64,000 nt of DNA, taken from assembly GCA_963747335.1 (NCBI GenBank), contig CAVVEV010000003.1, positions 310,001 through 374,000 of the forward strand. Reading direction: 5' to 3'. The position numbers and the translations under genes were made by a program. The notes below the pieces were generated by a model. The model saw nothing but the letters and a program-made list of their open reading frames with translations. It made no database searches and was not told the origin of the DNA. Each line of letters begins with the position of its first letter. Position 1 is the stretch's first letter. Source of the DNA: Prado023 sp963747335 (GTDB taxonomy: Bacteria > Actinomycetota > Actinomycetes > S36-B12 > CAIYMF01). Below are positions 43,818 to 52,823 of the stretch, in pieces.

Positions 43818-43854
43818 GGATCGGACCGGCACACAACTGCACACAGGTCGACCG

Positions 43855-43891
43855 TCGAGGGCGGGTGCTCCGCAAGGGACCCCGCCCTCGA
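43855..43891 (+). terminator. Terminator-like hairpin after the PTS gene
   Basis: TCGAGGGCGGG (43855-43865) pairs perfectly with CCCGCCCTCGA (43881-43891) around a 15-nt loop. There is no T tract, but this is the strongest hairpin found in the window. Confidence 0.65.
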
Positions 43892-44003
43892 TGTGCGTCC
43901 AGCGGGGTGGTGATGTTTGCCGCAGTGCGTGATGGGGAATCAGACCATCTCGCGCTGCGATGGATGCAGCGCCACCCCGGGCCAGGCCCGGAGAGGAGCC
44001 ATC

Positions 44004-44393
44004 ATGGGCACTCGGATGTCACACCCGGACCAGGTCGAGGACCGGAGGTTCTGGCGCAAGGTCGGCGCAGTCGCCGGCCGTGTCCCCTTCATCACGGAGG
44101 TCGTCGCGGCCTACTACGCCATGCGGGACAAGCACACCCCCTGGCGGCACAAGGCGATCCTGGCCGGCGCCATCGCCTACTTCATCCTGCCCGTGGATGC
44201 CATCCCGGACTTCATCCTCCCGATGGGCTACGCCGATGACGCGGCAGCGATCGCGGCGGCCATCGGCGCAGCCTCGATGTCGATCCACGACGAGCACCGC
44301 CAGCGGGCGCGCCGCTCGCTGGGACTCGTCACGCCCGGCGAGGTGTTCCAGGGCCAGGTGCTCATCGACGACCAGGTGCACTCGGGCAGCTGA
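44004..44393 (+). CDS. YkvA (DUF1232) family membrane protein
   Basis: A 129-residue protein with the DUF1232 core: YAMRDKHTPWRHKAILAGAI, then YFILPVDAIPDFILPMGYADD, whose Pro-Asp pairs define the family, then a helix rich in Ala. One or two membrane segments are predicted. The function is unknown. GAGAGGAGCC upstream of the ATG at 44004 sets the start. It sits alone between the PTS terminator and dop. Confidence 0.82.
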   Translation: MGTRMSHPDQVEDRRFWRKVGAVAGRVPFITEVVAAYYAMRDKHTPWRHKAILAGAIAYFILPVDAIPDFILPMGYADDAAAIAAAIGAASMSIHDEHRQRARRSLGLVTPGEVFQGQVLIDDQVHSGS

Positions 44394-44466
44394 GCCGCGC
44401 GGACCGTGGCCTGACCAGGGGCGCATGAGGCGGGCGGACGCCCACCGGGGGCGTTCGGTGCCCGCC

Positions 44467-44472
44467 TATGCT
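44467..44472 (+). promoter_or_regulatory. -10 element of dop (leaderless)
   Basis: TATGCT ends 7 nt before the ATG at 44480. Confidence 0.55.
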
Positions 44473-44479
44473 GGGGCCC

Positions 44480-45991
44480 ATGTCGGTGCACCGGGTCATG
44501 GGGCTGGAGACCGAGTTCGGGATCAGCCACCCCGGCCACCCGAACGCCAACCCGGTACGGATGTCCGGACTGGTCGTCAACGCCCATGCCGTGTCGGCCA
44601 GCCGGTCCGGCCCGCTGGCCAATCGGTGGGACTACGAGGAGGAGTCGCCGCTGCGCGACGCCCGCGGCTTCGACATGACCCGCGCCGAGGCAGATCCCAC
44701 CCAGCTCACCGACGACCTGAGCACCGCCAACGTCGTGCTCACCAACGGGGCGCGCCTCTACGTCGACCATGCCCATCCCGAGTACTCCAGCCCTGAGGTG
44801 ACCAACCCCTGGGACGCCGTCGTCTGGGACCGGGCCGGGGCGGTGATCGCGGAGCAGGCGGCACGTGCCGCGGCCACTCTCCCCGGCGGCCACGAGATCG
44901 TGCTCTACAAGAACAACACCGACGGCAAGGGCGCCTCGTACGGCACCCATGAGAACTACCTCATGGACCGCCGGACGCCGTTCCGGGCCGTCGTGGACGC
45001 CCTGATCCCGTTCTTCGTGACCCGCCAGGTGTTCACCGGCGCAGGTCGGGTGGGCCTCGGACAGGACGGCCGGGGCCAGGGGTTCCAGCTCTCCAGCCGC
45101 GCGGACTTCTTCGAGGTCGAGGTCGGACTGGAGACGACCCTCAAGCGACCGATCATCAACACCCGCGACGAGCCGCACGCCGACCCCGCCCTCTGGCGGC
45201 GACTTCACGTCATCGTGGGTGATGCGAACCTGTCCGACACCGCCACGCTGCTCAAGATGGGCACCACGGCGATCGTCCTGTCCATGATCGAGGCCGGCGG
45301 ACCCGACCTCGACATCACGCTCGCCAACCCTGTGGCCGCCATGCATCGGGTGTCCCACGACCTCACCCTCGCAGCGCCCTTGGAGTGCCTGCGGCGGTCC
45401 CCGCTCACCGCGCTGGAGATCCAACAGGCCTACTTGGGGGCCGCGCGAGCCCATTGCGCCAGCCGGCCCGGTGGCACCGATCCGCGCACCGCCGAGATCC
45501 TGGACCTCTGGGGCGAGGTCCTGGATGGATTGGCCACCGAGCCACGGGAACTGGCCGATCGGCTCGACTGGGTCGCCAAGCTCGCGCTCCTCGACGGGTT
45601 CCGGCGCCGGGACGGCCTGGACTGGTCGGCCCCGCGGCTGGCGGCGGTCGACCTGCAGTACGCAGACACCCGTCCCGAGAAGGGCCTGGCCCTCCGGCTG
45701 GAGCAGCGGGGGGCGCTTCGCCGGATCACCACCGACGAGGACGTGGTGCGGGCGGTCGCGGACCCGCCCACCGACACCCGGGCGTGGTTCCGCGGGGAGT
45801 GCGTGCGGCGGTTCGGCGACCGGGTCGCTGCGGCGTCGTGGGACTCGGTCATCTTCGATGTCCCCGGGCGCTCAGCACTGGTCCGGGTGCCCACACCGGA
45901 TCCGCTGCGCGGCACCCGGGCGCATGTCGGGGACCTCATGGGGTCCGTGGACGGGGTCGGGGCCCTGGTGAGCGCGCTCGGCGGGACCTGA
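44480..45991 (+). CDS. dop: Pup deamidase/depupylase
   Basis: Converts the C-terminal Gln of Pup to Glu and removes Pup from substrates. The 503-residue product belongs to the carboxylate-amine ligase-like Dop/PafA family. It has MGLETEFGISHPGHPNAN, ARLYVDHAHPEYSSPE with the catalytic Asp, VLYKNNTDGKGASYGTHENYL and PIINTRDEPHAD. HPNANPVRMS at the N-terminus, YSSPE and the extra loop (about residues 45-75) separate it from PafA. The pup gene encodes a Gln terminus, so this deamidation step is required here. The start is supported by a leaderless-type promoter. Confidence 0.95.
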   Translation: MSVHRVMGLETEFGISHPGHPNANPVRMSGLVVNAHAVSASRSGPLANRWDYEEESPLRDARGFDMTRAEADPTQLTDDLSTANVVLTNGARLYVDHAHPEYSSPEVTNPWDAVVWDRAGAVIAEQAARAAATLPGGHEIVLYKNNTDGKGASYGTHENYLMDRRTPFRAVVDALIPFFVTRQVFTGAGRVGLGQDGRGQGFQLSSRADFFEVEVGLETTLKRPIINTRDEPHADPALWRRLHVIVGDANLSDTATLLKMGTTAIVLSMIEAGGPDLDITLANPVAAMHRVSHDLTLAAPLECLRRSPLTALEIQQAYLGAARAHCASRPGGTDPRTAEILDLWGEVLDGLATEPRELADRLDWVAKLALLDGFRRRDGLDWSAPRLAAVDLQYADTRPEKGLALRLEQRGALRRITTDEDVVRAVADPPTDTRAWFRGECVRRFGDRVAAASWDSVIFDVPGRSALVRVPTPDPLRGTRAHVGDLMGSVDGVGALVSALGGT

Positions 45992-46083
45992 CCCGGCCGG
46001 ATCTGGGCGGCGGCAGCCGCGCGGGGCGCGCCGCGCCGGGGTGGACTCGGGCCGGTGGGCGTGTGGGGCCCAGCAATCGGCAC

Positions 46084-46089
46084 TAGTGT
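46084..46089 (+). promoter_or_regulatory. -10 element of the pup-prcB-prcA-pafA operon
   Basis: TAGTGT is followed by a leader of about 18-24 nt containing GAGGAGGA ahead of the GTG at 46114. It is leadered, in contrast to dop just upstream. Confidence 0.45.
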
Positions 46090-46113
46090 CGGACGTGAGA
46101 TGAGGAGGACCAC

Positions 46114-46305
46114 GTGAGCCAGTCCAGTGAGCATCAGCGGGCCAAGCCCGACGACGAGCCCGAGGCGGCACCGCCCCCCACCACCTCTGCGCGCAAGGAG
46201 TCCCTCGACGCCGACGTCGATGCGCTTCTCGACGAGATCGACGACGTCCTCGAGGAGAACGCCGAGGAGTTCGTCCGGGGTTTCGTCCAGAAGGGCGGCC
46301 AGTAG
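46114..46305 (+). CDS. pup: Prokaryotic ubiquitin-like protein Pup
   Basis: A 63-residue, largely disordered acidic protein that is ligated to substrate lysines to mark them for the proteasome. The central DVDALLDEIDDVLEENAEEF helix region binds the ARC coiled coil. The C-terminus is FVQKGGQ, the Gln form that Dop must deamidate before PafA can ligate it. The GTG at 46114 has GAGGAGGA upstream. prcB begins at the very next base after the stop. Confidence 0.96.
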   Translation: MSQSSEHQRAKPDDEPEAAPPPTTSARKESLDADVDALLDEIDDVLEENAEEFVRGFVQKGGQ

Positions 46306-47133
46306 GTGACCGACAGCCCTCGTGTCCCGGCCTTCTCCATGGTCGGGGAGGCCTCGTTCGCCCAGTTCCTCGCCCAGCACCGACCCGACCTGCTCGGGCA
46401 CCTGGGCAACACCGGGTCGGGCGTGATCGACGCCCCGCACGGCACCACGATCGTGGCCGCCACGTGGGCTGACGGCGTCGTGATGGCCGGTGACCGGCGC
46501 GCGACCATGGGCAACGTCATCGCCCAGCGCACGATCGAGAAGGTCTTCCCCGCCGACGAGCACGCGTGCATCGGCATCGCCGGCTCCGCCGGGATCGCCA
46601 TCGAGCTGGTGCGCCTGTTCCAGGTGGAGCTCGAGCACTACGAGAAGATCGAGGGCTCCTCGCTGTCGCTGGACGGCAAGGCGAACCGGCTGGCGTCGCT
46701 GCTTCGCTCCAACCTCGGCCTGGCGATGCAGGGGCTGGCAGCTGTGCCGATGCTGGCCGGGTACGACCTGGCGCGGGGCACCGGGCGCATCTTCTCCTAC
46801 GACGTGACCGGGGGGCGCTACGAGGAGCACGACTTCTTCTCCGTGGGGTCGGGGTCGATGTTCGCCCGGGGCGCGCTGAAGAAGCTCTACACCCAGGACA
46901 TGCCTGAGGCCCAGGCGGTCGAGGTCTGCGTGGAGGCGCTCTATGACGCCGCCGACGACGACTCCGCCACGGGTGGACCGGACCTGGCGCGCAGGATCTT
47001 CCCGGTGGTCGCCGTGGTGGACGCCAACGGCTTCCGTCGGGTCGACCCGACCGAGTTGGAGCGTACGTGCCAGGCAGTCGTCGACCGTCGGATGCAGCGC
47101 CCTGACGGCCCTGTGGCACGGATGGGGGAGTGA
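46306..47133 (+). CDS. prcB: 20S proteasome beta subunit
   Basis: The catalytic subunit of the proteasome core. The 275-residue precursor has a 46-residue propeptide, and processing at Gly46/Thr47 (DAPHG|TTIVAATW) exposes the N-terminal nucleophile Thr. GDRRATMGN and GIAGSAGIAIE are standard beta-subunit features. The GTG directly after the pup stop is the only start that gives a normal propeptide; it has no spacing for its own leader, so translation is coupled to pup. Confidence 0.95.
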   Translation: MTDSPRVPAFSMVGEASFAQFLAQHRPDLLGHLGNTGSGVIDAPHGTTIVAATWADGVVMAGDRRATMGNVIAQRTIEKVFPADEHACIGIAGSAGIAIELVRLFQVELEHYEKIEGSSLSLDGKANRLASLLRSNLGLAMQGLAAVPMLAGYDLARGTGRIFSYDVTGGRYEEHDFFSVGSGSMFARGALKKLYTQDMPEAQAVEVCVEALYDAADDDSATGGPDLARRIFPVVAVVDANGFRRVDPTELERTCQAVVDRRMQRPDGPVARMGE

Positions 47134-47137
47134 CAGC

Positions 47138-47851
47138 GTGAGCATGCCGTTCTATGTCTCGCCCGAGCAACTGATCAAGGACAAGGCTGACTACGCGCGC
47201 AAGGGAATCGCCCGGGGGCGCAGTGTGGTGGTCCTGCAGGTGGCCGAGGGGATCCTGCTCGTTGCCGAGAACCCGTCGCGCGCCCTGCACAAGATCAGTG
47301 AGATCTATGACCGCATCGGCTTCGCGGCGGTCGGCAAGTACAACGAGTTCGAGAACCTGCGCGTGGCCGGCGTGCGCCTGGCCGACATGCGCGGCTACGC
47401 CTACGACCGCCGCGACGTCACCGGTCGCAGCCTCGCGAACGCCTACGCCCAGACGCTGGGCACGATCTTCACCGAGGCTGCCAAGCCCTACGAGGTGGAG
47501 CTGGTCGTCGCCGAGGTCGGCGCTGAGGTTGCCGACGACCAGATCTATCGGCTCACCTTCGACGGGTCGGTCGCCGACGAGCATGGGTACGTCGCGATGG
47601 GCGGTTCCTCGGAGTCGATCGCCGCGCATCTGGCAGACAACTGGGTGGAGGGCATGAGCCTGGCTCAGGGCGTCCAGCTGGCCATCGCCGCGTTGGGGCG
47701 CTCGGCCCCCGCCGGCCCGCCCACGGGCGCCACCGAACCGCGCGAGGTGCCGTTGACCCAGCTCGAGGTCGCCCTGCTCGAGCGCGATCGTCCGCGCCGC
47801 ACCTTCCGCCGGATCGGCCCGGACCGGCTGCGTGAGCTCGCCGATGGTTGA
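47138..47851 (+). CDS. prcA: 20S proteasome alpha subunit
   Basis: Forms the outer gating rings of the proteasome. The 237-residue product begins SMPFYVSPEQLIKDKADYAR. It continues with RKGIARGRSVVVLQ, AENPSRALHKISEIYDRIGF, YAYDRRDVTGRSLAN and QTLGTIFTEAAKPYEVEL, all close to mycobacterial PrcA. The GTG at 47138 (a few bases after prcB, with GGGGGAG upstream) is preferred over the ATG at 47144, though either is possible. The 3' end overlaps pafA by 8 bp. The last 30 residues are basic and variable. Confidence 0.95.
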   Translation: MSMPFYVSPEQLIKDKADYARKGIARGRSVVVLQVAEGILLVAENPSRALHKISEIYDRIGFAAVGKYNEFENLRVAGVRLADMRGYAYDRRDVTGRSLANAYAQTLGTIFTEAAKPYEVELVVAEVGAEVADDQIYRLTFDGSVADEHGYVAMGGSSESIAAHLADNWVEGMSLAQGVQLAIAALGRSAPAGPPTGATEPREVPLTQLEVALLERDRPRRTFRRIGPDRLRELADG

Positions 47852-49220
47852 TCCGCTCGGCCGGCGGATCTACGGCATCGAGACCGAGTACGGGGTCACG
47901 TGCACGTTCCGGGGACAGCGCAGGCTGAGCCCCGACGAGGTCGCGCGCTACCTGTTCCGACGGGTGGTCGCCTGGGGCCGCAGCTCCAACGTGTTCCTGC
48001 GCAACGGCGCACGGCTCTACCTCGACGTGGGCAGCCACCCGGAGTACGCCACCGGCGAGTGCGACGACCTGCGTGAGCTGGTCATCCACGACCGCGCCGG
48101 GGAGCGGATCGTCGAGGGCCTCGTCGCCGACGCCCAGCGCCGCCTGGGCGAGGAGGGCATCGACGGGGAGATCTACCTGTTCAAGAACAACACGGACTCG
48201 GCCGGCAACTCCTACGGCTGCCACGAGAACTACCTGATCGGGCGGATGGGGGAGTTCTCCAAGGTCTCCGACGCCCTGATCCCGTTCCTGGTGACCCGGC
48301 AGCTGATCGCCGGGGCTGGCAAGGTGCTGCCCACGCCGCGGGGCACCACGTTCTGCCTGAGCCAGCGCGCCGAGCACATCTGGGAGGGTGTGTCCTCGGC
48401 GACCACGCGCTCCCGGCCGATCATCAACACCCGCGACGAGCCGCACGCCGACGCAGAGCGCTTCCGCCGGCTGCACGTGATCGTCGGGGACTCGAACATG
48501 AGCCAGACGACCACCCTGCTCAAGGTCGGGAGCGCGGACCTCGTGCTGCGGATGCTGGAGTCCGGCGCCAGCATCCGCGACCACAGCCTGGAGAACCCGA
48601 TCCGGGCCATCCGGGAGATCAGCCACGACCTCACCGGCTCCCGCGCGGTCCGGCTGGCCAACGGGCGGATGCTCTCGGCCTGGCAGATCCAGGCCGACTA
48701 CCTCGAGCGGGTGGAGATGTTCGCCCAGAGCAGCGGCCTGGCTGCGGTTCCCATCTACGCCCGGGTCCTGGACCTGTGGCGACGCACCCTCACCGCGGTC
48801 TCGACCGACGACCTCGGGGCGGTGGACACCGAGATCGACTGGGTGATCAAGCACCGGCTGCTGCAGCGCTACATCGACCGCCACGACCTGTCGTGGAGCT
48901 CGCCGCGGATCGCGCAGCTGGACCTGGCCTACCACGACATCTCGCGCACCCGTGGGTTGTTCAACCTGCTGGAGGCCAAGGGGATGGCCGCCACGGTCGC
49001 CGAGGACATCGAGGTGTTCGCCGCGAAGTCCACCCCGCCGCAGACCACGCGTGCGCGGCTCCGCGGGGAGTTCATCACCGCCGCCACGGCGGCACGGCGG
49101 GACTTCACCGTCGACTGGGTGCACCTGAAGCTCAACGACCAGGCCCAGCGCACGGTCCTCTGCAAGGACCCGTTCAAGGCCGTCGACGAGCGGGTGCAGC
49201 GACTCATCGACTCGATGTGA
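47844..49220 (+). CDS. pafA: Pup-protein ligase
   Basis: ATP-dependent ligation of the Pup C-terminal Glu to substrate lysines. The 458-residue product has RRIYGIETEYGVTCTF, ARLYLDVGSHPEYATGEC (catalytic Asp), IYLFKNNTDSAGNSYGCHEN, EHIWEGVSSATTRSRPIIN and DFTVDWVHLKLNDQAQRTV, nearly identical to other actinobacterial PafA proteins. The ATG at 47844 keeps the usual short N-terminus; a GTG at 47832 would add four residues. It overlaps prcA by 8 bp, completing the pup-prcB-prcA-pafA operon. Confidence 0.96.
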   Translation: MVDPLGRRIYGIETEYGVTCTFRGQRRLSPDEVARYLFRRVVAWGRSSNVFLRNGARLYLDVGSHPEYATGECDDLRELVIHDRAGERIVEGLVADAQRRLGEEGIDGEIYLFKNNTDSAGNSYGCHENYLIGRMGEFSKVSDALIPFLVTRQLIAGAGKVLPTPRGTTFCLSQRAEHIWEGVSSATTRSRPIINTRDEPHADAERFRRLHVIVGDSNMSQTTTLLKVGSADLVLRMLESGASIRDHSLENPIRAIREISHDLTGSRAVRLANGRMLSAWQIQADYLERVEMFAQSSGLAAVPIYARVLDLWRRTLTAVSTDDLGAVDTEIDWVIKHRLLQRYIDRHDLSWSSPRIAQLDLAYHDISRTRGLFNLLEAKGMAATVAEDIEVFAAKSTPPQTTRARLRGEFITAATAARRDFTVDWVHLKLNDQAQRTVLCKDPFKAVDERVQRLIDSM

Positions 49221-49251
49221 CCCGTGATTCGGCGCTGCCGGCCCGGGCAAC

Positions 49252-49257
49252 TAGAGT
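49252..49257 (+). promoter_or_regulatory. -10 element of the first FKBP gene (leaderless)
   Basis: TAGAGT ends 7 nt before the GTG at 49265. Confidence 0.5.
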
Positions 49258-49264
49258 TCGGCGG

Positions 49265-49875
49265 GTGAATCGTCGAACCGCCGCCCCCGTGCGCACCCTC
49301 GTCCTCGTCGTCGCCGGCCTCGCCCTGCTCACAGGCTGCTGGACCAGCTCGGACAGCAACGGGACCGCCGCGACACCCGCCGCGACCGCTCCGGTGTCCA
49401 CCTCCCCGGCCCTGCCGGCGCCGGAGGCCGCATGCCCGGCGGGGTCCGACTCGCAGGACTCCTACGAGTGCGTGGGCGTGACGGTCACCGGTGCCAAGGA
49501 CGCCGAGCCCACGATCGAGCTGGCCGACGACTTCGGTCCCGTCGAGCGAGCTGGCCGTCGCCGACGTGTACCTCGGCCAGGGCGACCCGGTCGCGCCGGG
49601 CGCGACCGTGACCGTGAACTACGTCGGGGTCGGGCAGGCGTCCGGGCAGATCTTCGACTCCTCCTGGCAGCGCGGGGCGCCCGCGACGTTCGGGCTGGAT
49701 GGCGTGATCCAGGGCTGGACGCAGGGCCTGGTCGGCATGGAACCCGGCGGCCGGCGCCTGCTGGTCATCCCGGCGGAGCTGGCGTACGGCGATCGCCGGC
49801 GCGGGCGCTGACATCGCCCCCGGGGAGACCCTGGTGTTCGTGGTCGACCTGATCGAGCAGACCCCCGCCGCCTGA
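49265..49875 (+). CDS. FKBP-type peptidyl-prolyl isomerase lipoprotein, frame disrupted twice
   Basis: An exported proline isomerase. The signal ends LALLTGC (lipobox Cys about 24), then a linker, then the FKBP domain spread over three frames. The first shift (+1) is at 49544-49551, where GAGC is tandemly duplicated; removing one copy restores PVELAVADVYLGQG. The second (+1) is near 49797 (CGCCGG), after which the frame reads GADIAPGETLVFVVDLIEQ to a stop at 49873. The family core VTVNYVGV, FDSSW, VIQGW and GGRRLLVIPAELAYG is otherwise complete. Codon usage stays normal in all three parts, so the damage is recent or artefactual. Confidence 0.72.
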
Positions 49876-49906
49876 CCCGGCGGACCACCGACCGAGAGGA
49901 ATCCCC

Positions 49907-50273
49907 ATGGCCGACCTGACCAAGCCCGAGATCGACTTCCCGGAGGGCCCCGCCCCGCAGGAGCCTCGTCATCCGAGACATCGTCGTGGGCGAGGGCGCA
50001 GAGGCTGTCCCCGGCGCCCGCGTGACCGTGCACTACCTCGGGGTCGAGTACGACACCGGCGACCAGTTCGACGCCTCCTGGGATCGTGGGGAGTCGATCA
50101 CCTTCCCGCTGTCCGGGCTCATCCAGGGGTGGCAGGACGGGATCCCGGGGATGCGCGTGGGCGGCAGGCGCGAGCTGGTCATCCCGCCCCGCCTGGCCTA
50201 CGGCGAGAACGGCCGGCACGCCCTGTCGGGCAAGACGTTGATCTTCGTGATCGACCTGCTCGCCGTTCGTTGA
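49907..50273 (+). CDS. Small FKBP-type peptidyl-prolyl isomerase, frame disrupted once
   Basis: A cytoplasmic FKBP of about 121 residues: MADLTKPEIDFPEGPAPQE, then, after one extra C near 49964-49965, LVIRDIVVGEGAEAVPGA, VTVHYLGVEYDTG, FDASWDRGESITFPL, LIQGWQDGIPGMRVGGRREL and SGKTLIFVIDLL. This is the standard single-domain FKBP found next to pafA in actinobacteria. GAGAGGAA precedes the ATG at 49907. The stop shares a base with the pafB start (TGATG). The shift can be placed to within two or three bases; whether it is real is open. Confidence 0.75.
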
Positions 50274-51286
50274 TGGCCCAGGCCCTGGAGGGCTCGGGGG
50301 TCCAGCCCTACAGCAAGGCCGAACGCCTGCTCAACCTGCTGATGGCCCTGCGGGGCACGCGCACCGGCCTGGACCGCGAGCACATCCGCGCCGTCGTGCG
50401 GGGCTACAACCCGGACGCGTCCCCCGAGGCCTTCGAGCGAATGTTCGAGCGCGACAAGGACCAGTTGCGCGCGATGGGCGTCCCGGTGGCCACCCTGACC
50501 GACGCCTCGGGGGTCGTGACCGGCTACCGGATCGAGGGCGACTGGGCGCTGCCGCCCCTGGACCTCAGCCGCGGTGAGCTCGCCGTCCTGGGCCTGGCCG
50601 CCCGGGTGTGGCAGCGAGCCGACCTGGCACCGGCCGCGCTCAACGCCCTGCGCAAGGTGGAGGCTCAGCTCGGGATGCGCTCGGCCGAGCAGGGGTCCGC
50701 GCCGATCGCCGGGCTCTCCCTGGACTCCCCAGCGCTGCACGCCCTGATCGAGGCCTGCAGCTCGCGCACGGCCGTGACCTTCGAGTACCGCAAGGCCCCG
50801 GACTCCGCCGTCGAGCTGCGCCACGTGCAGCCGTGGGGCACGGTGTGGTGGCGCGCGCACTGGTACGTCGTGGGCCTCGACACCGACCGGGAGGAGGTCA
50901 GGGTGTTCCGCGCCTCCCGGATCGAGGGCCCGGTGCGCCCTGACCCGGCGGGGCAGCCCTACGAGGTCCCGGAGGGATTCGATGCCGGCGGACGCGATCG
51001 GACAGTTCGCGCGCAATGACGCGGTCACCATCGATCTCGCCCTGGCGCCCGGGGTCGCTGCGGCCCTCCGGCTGCGGGCCGAGCCCCGGGGGCAGGACGC
51101 CGACGGTGCGGACCTCGTCGCCCTGCCGGTCGAGGACCTGGCCTCGGGGATCGCGGCGGTCCTGGCCTACGGCGCCGCGGTGCGCGTCCTCGGGCCGCCC
51201 GCAGCGGTCGACGAGGCGGTGGCGCAGCTCGACGTCCCTGCTCGCCGCCCTGTCCACGCCCGCGCCCACGACGGGTCGCGCCCTGA
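50273..51286 (+). CDS. pafB: WYL-domain transcriptional regulator PafB, frame disrupted near the end
   Basis: One half of PafBC, the activator of the RecA/LexA-independent DNA-damage response in mycobacteria. From the ATG at 50273 it reads ERLLNLLMALRGTRTGLD (winged HTH), then LPPLDLSRGELAVLGLAARVW. The WYL core follows as RTAVTFEYRKA, WGTVWWRAHWYVVGLDTDR and VRVFRASRIEGPV. Near 50984-50991 one base too many moves the frame; it resumes as ADAIGQFARNDAVTIDLALAPG. A second +1 shift in the CCC run at 51236-51238 leads to LLAALSTPAP. The exact stop is uncertain; TGA at 51284 is proposed. Only the C-terminal 100 residues are affected. Confidence 0.75.
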
Positions 51287-52269
51287 ACGGCGGGCGCCCA
51301 GCCCGGAGGTCCCGGCACCGCGCAGTTCGCCCGGCTGCTGGCGCTGGTGCCGTGGCTGGCGGCCAACAGCGGCGTGCGGGTCGCCGATGCCGCCGCGCAC
51401 TTCGGCATCACCGAGGACCAGCTGCTGGCCGACCTCGGATCAGTCATCACCTCGGGCGCCGATGACTGGACGCTGTTCGACATCCAGTACTGGGAGGACG
51501 GCGGGGGGATCGAGGTCATCGACGCCCTCGACCTCGACGCACCCCTGACCCTCACCCCGGACGAGGGCTTCGCCCTGATGGTCGCGCTCAACGCCCTGGC
51601 AGCCGTCCCCGGAGGCGCGGACAGCGACGAGCTGGCATCGGTGACTGCCAAGCTGGCCGCTGCCCTCGGTCGGCACGCGCCGGCCCCCGGAGCCCTGGCC
51701 GTGCGGGTCGACCTCCCCGACACGGTCGTCGGGCCGGTGGAGGCGGCGCTGGCCGCGGAGCGTGCCGTGGAGCTGACGTACCTCGGCGCTGTCCGCGATG
51801 AGATCACGCATCGGATCGTCGACCCGCTCGGGGTCGTCGTCGTGGACGGCTACGGCTATGTGCGCGGGTACTGCCGCTCGTCCGGGGGACTTCGGATGTT
51901 CCGGGTGGACCGGATCCGCGCCATCACCGTCAGCGACCTGCCAGCCCGGACGATCGAGGCGCCTGCCGAGGTCGAGCCGATGTCGGTCGCCCTGGGATCG
52001 ACGGGCCGGTCGGTCTGGTCGACGTCGCCGCGGGATCGCCGCTGCTCGACCGGCATCCGGTCACCCGGCGGTGGGCCCTGCCCGATGGGGACGTGCGGGC
52101 TGAGCTCCCGGTCGGCGACTTCACGTGGGCCCGACGGCTGGTCCTCGGGTCCGCCGGGACAGTCGTGCTGCGCGAGCCCGAGTGGCTCGTGGTCGAACTG
52201 GTCGCCGCTGTGGAGGCAGCACGTGGCCTGTATCGCCCCGAAATGGGCCCGGGAGGAGCCTCTGAGTAG
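51287..52269 (+). CDS. pafC: WYL-domain transcriptional regulator PafC, start unresolved and one frameshift
   Basis: Partner of PafB. The sequence QFARLLALVPWLAANSGVRV is the expected N-terminus but has no ATG, GTG or TTG in frame between the TGA at 51284 and a GTG at 51347, which would remove the first residues. The WYL part follows: RAVELTYLGA, THRIVDPLGVVVVDGYGYVRGYC and RMFRVDRI. Near 51994-51996 one G appears to be missing; the restored frame reads IDGPVGLVDVAAGSPLLDRH and continues to a TAG at 52267. The junction with pafB therefore probably contains another indel. Function is by homology to mycobacterial PafC. Confidence 0.7.
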
Positions 52270-52388
52270 TTGCATCACCACCCTGCGCGGTCACATGATG
52301 CGTTCGGGGCCTCAAGTCCATGACCGGGGGCACCGATGCGACTGGCATCCGGGCACGACCGTCCGGCCAACGCGAGGAGGTGGGTGTG

Positions 52389-52751
52389 GTGACGACCATC
52401 AAGGCCACGTGCCCGCGATGTGGCGACGTCGACCTCGTCCCCGCCGACGTGCGGGTGACTGTCGCACGCGAGCTCGGCTGGTCCACGTACACCTTCACGT
52501 GCGTGGGATGCGCGGACAGCGTCTGCAAGAGCGCCGATGAGGACGTGGTGCAGCTGCTCACCGGTGCGGGCGTCCGGGTCCACCATCTGGCGATCCCCCT
52601 GGAGTACCTGGAGGCCCGCGTCATCGAGCGGACCAGCACCCCGTTGACCCGCGACGACCTGCTCGACTTCGCCCTGTGGCTGGAGTCGGTCGACGACGTC
52701 GTGCTGGCCGGCAGACCAGGAGGTCTGAGCCTCGCCGCGTGCGGGATCTGA
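52389..52751 (+). CDS. Small zinc-ribbon protein of unknown function
   Basis: A 120-residue protein. TCPRCGDVDL and CVGCADSVC give two Cys pairs about 30 residues apart, a zinc ribbon, followed by an acidic helical C-terminal half. Similar small zinc-ribbon proteins lie between pafC and tatA in related genomes; the function is not known. The GTG at 52389 is preferred because GAGGAGGT lies 6-7 nt upstream; the adjacent GTG at 52386 is equally possible. A longer reading frame from an ATG at 52320 is less likely as it lacks a ribosome-binding site. Confidence 0.75.
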   Translation: MTTIKATCPRCGDVDLVPADVRVTVARELGWSTYTFTCVGCADSVCKSADEDVVQLLTGAGVRVHHLAIPLEYLEARVIERTSTPLTRDDLLDFALWLESVDDVVLAGRPGGLSLAACGI

Positions 52752-52775
52752 TTGGGCATCCGGCGCGCTCGGTCG

Positions 52776-52781
52776 TACGCT
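52776..52781 (+). promoter_or_regulatory. Candidate -10 element of tatA
   Basis: TACGCT about 43 nt before the tatA ATG, leaving a leader that contains GGAGGG. Low confidence because no -35 is visible. Confidence 0.3.
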
Positions 52782-52823
52782 CTGATCATCCCGCGAGTGC
52801 GGGTCCTGACGCTGGAGGGTCCC

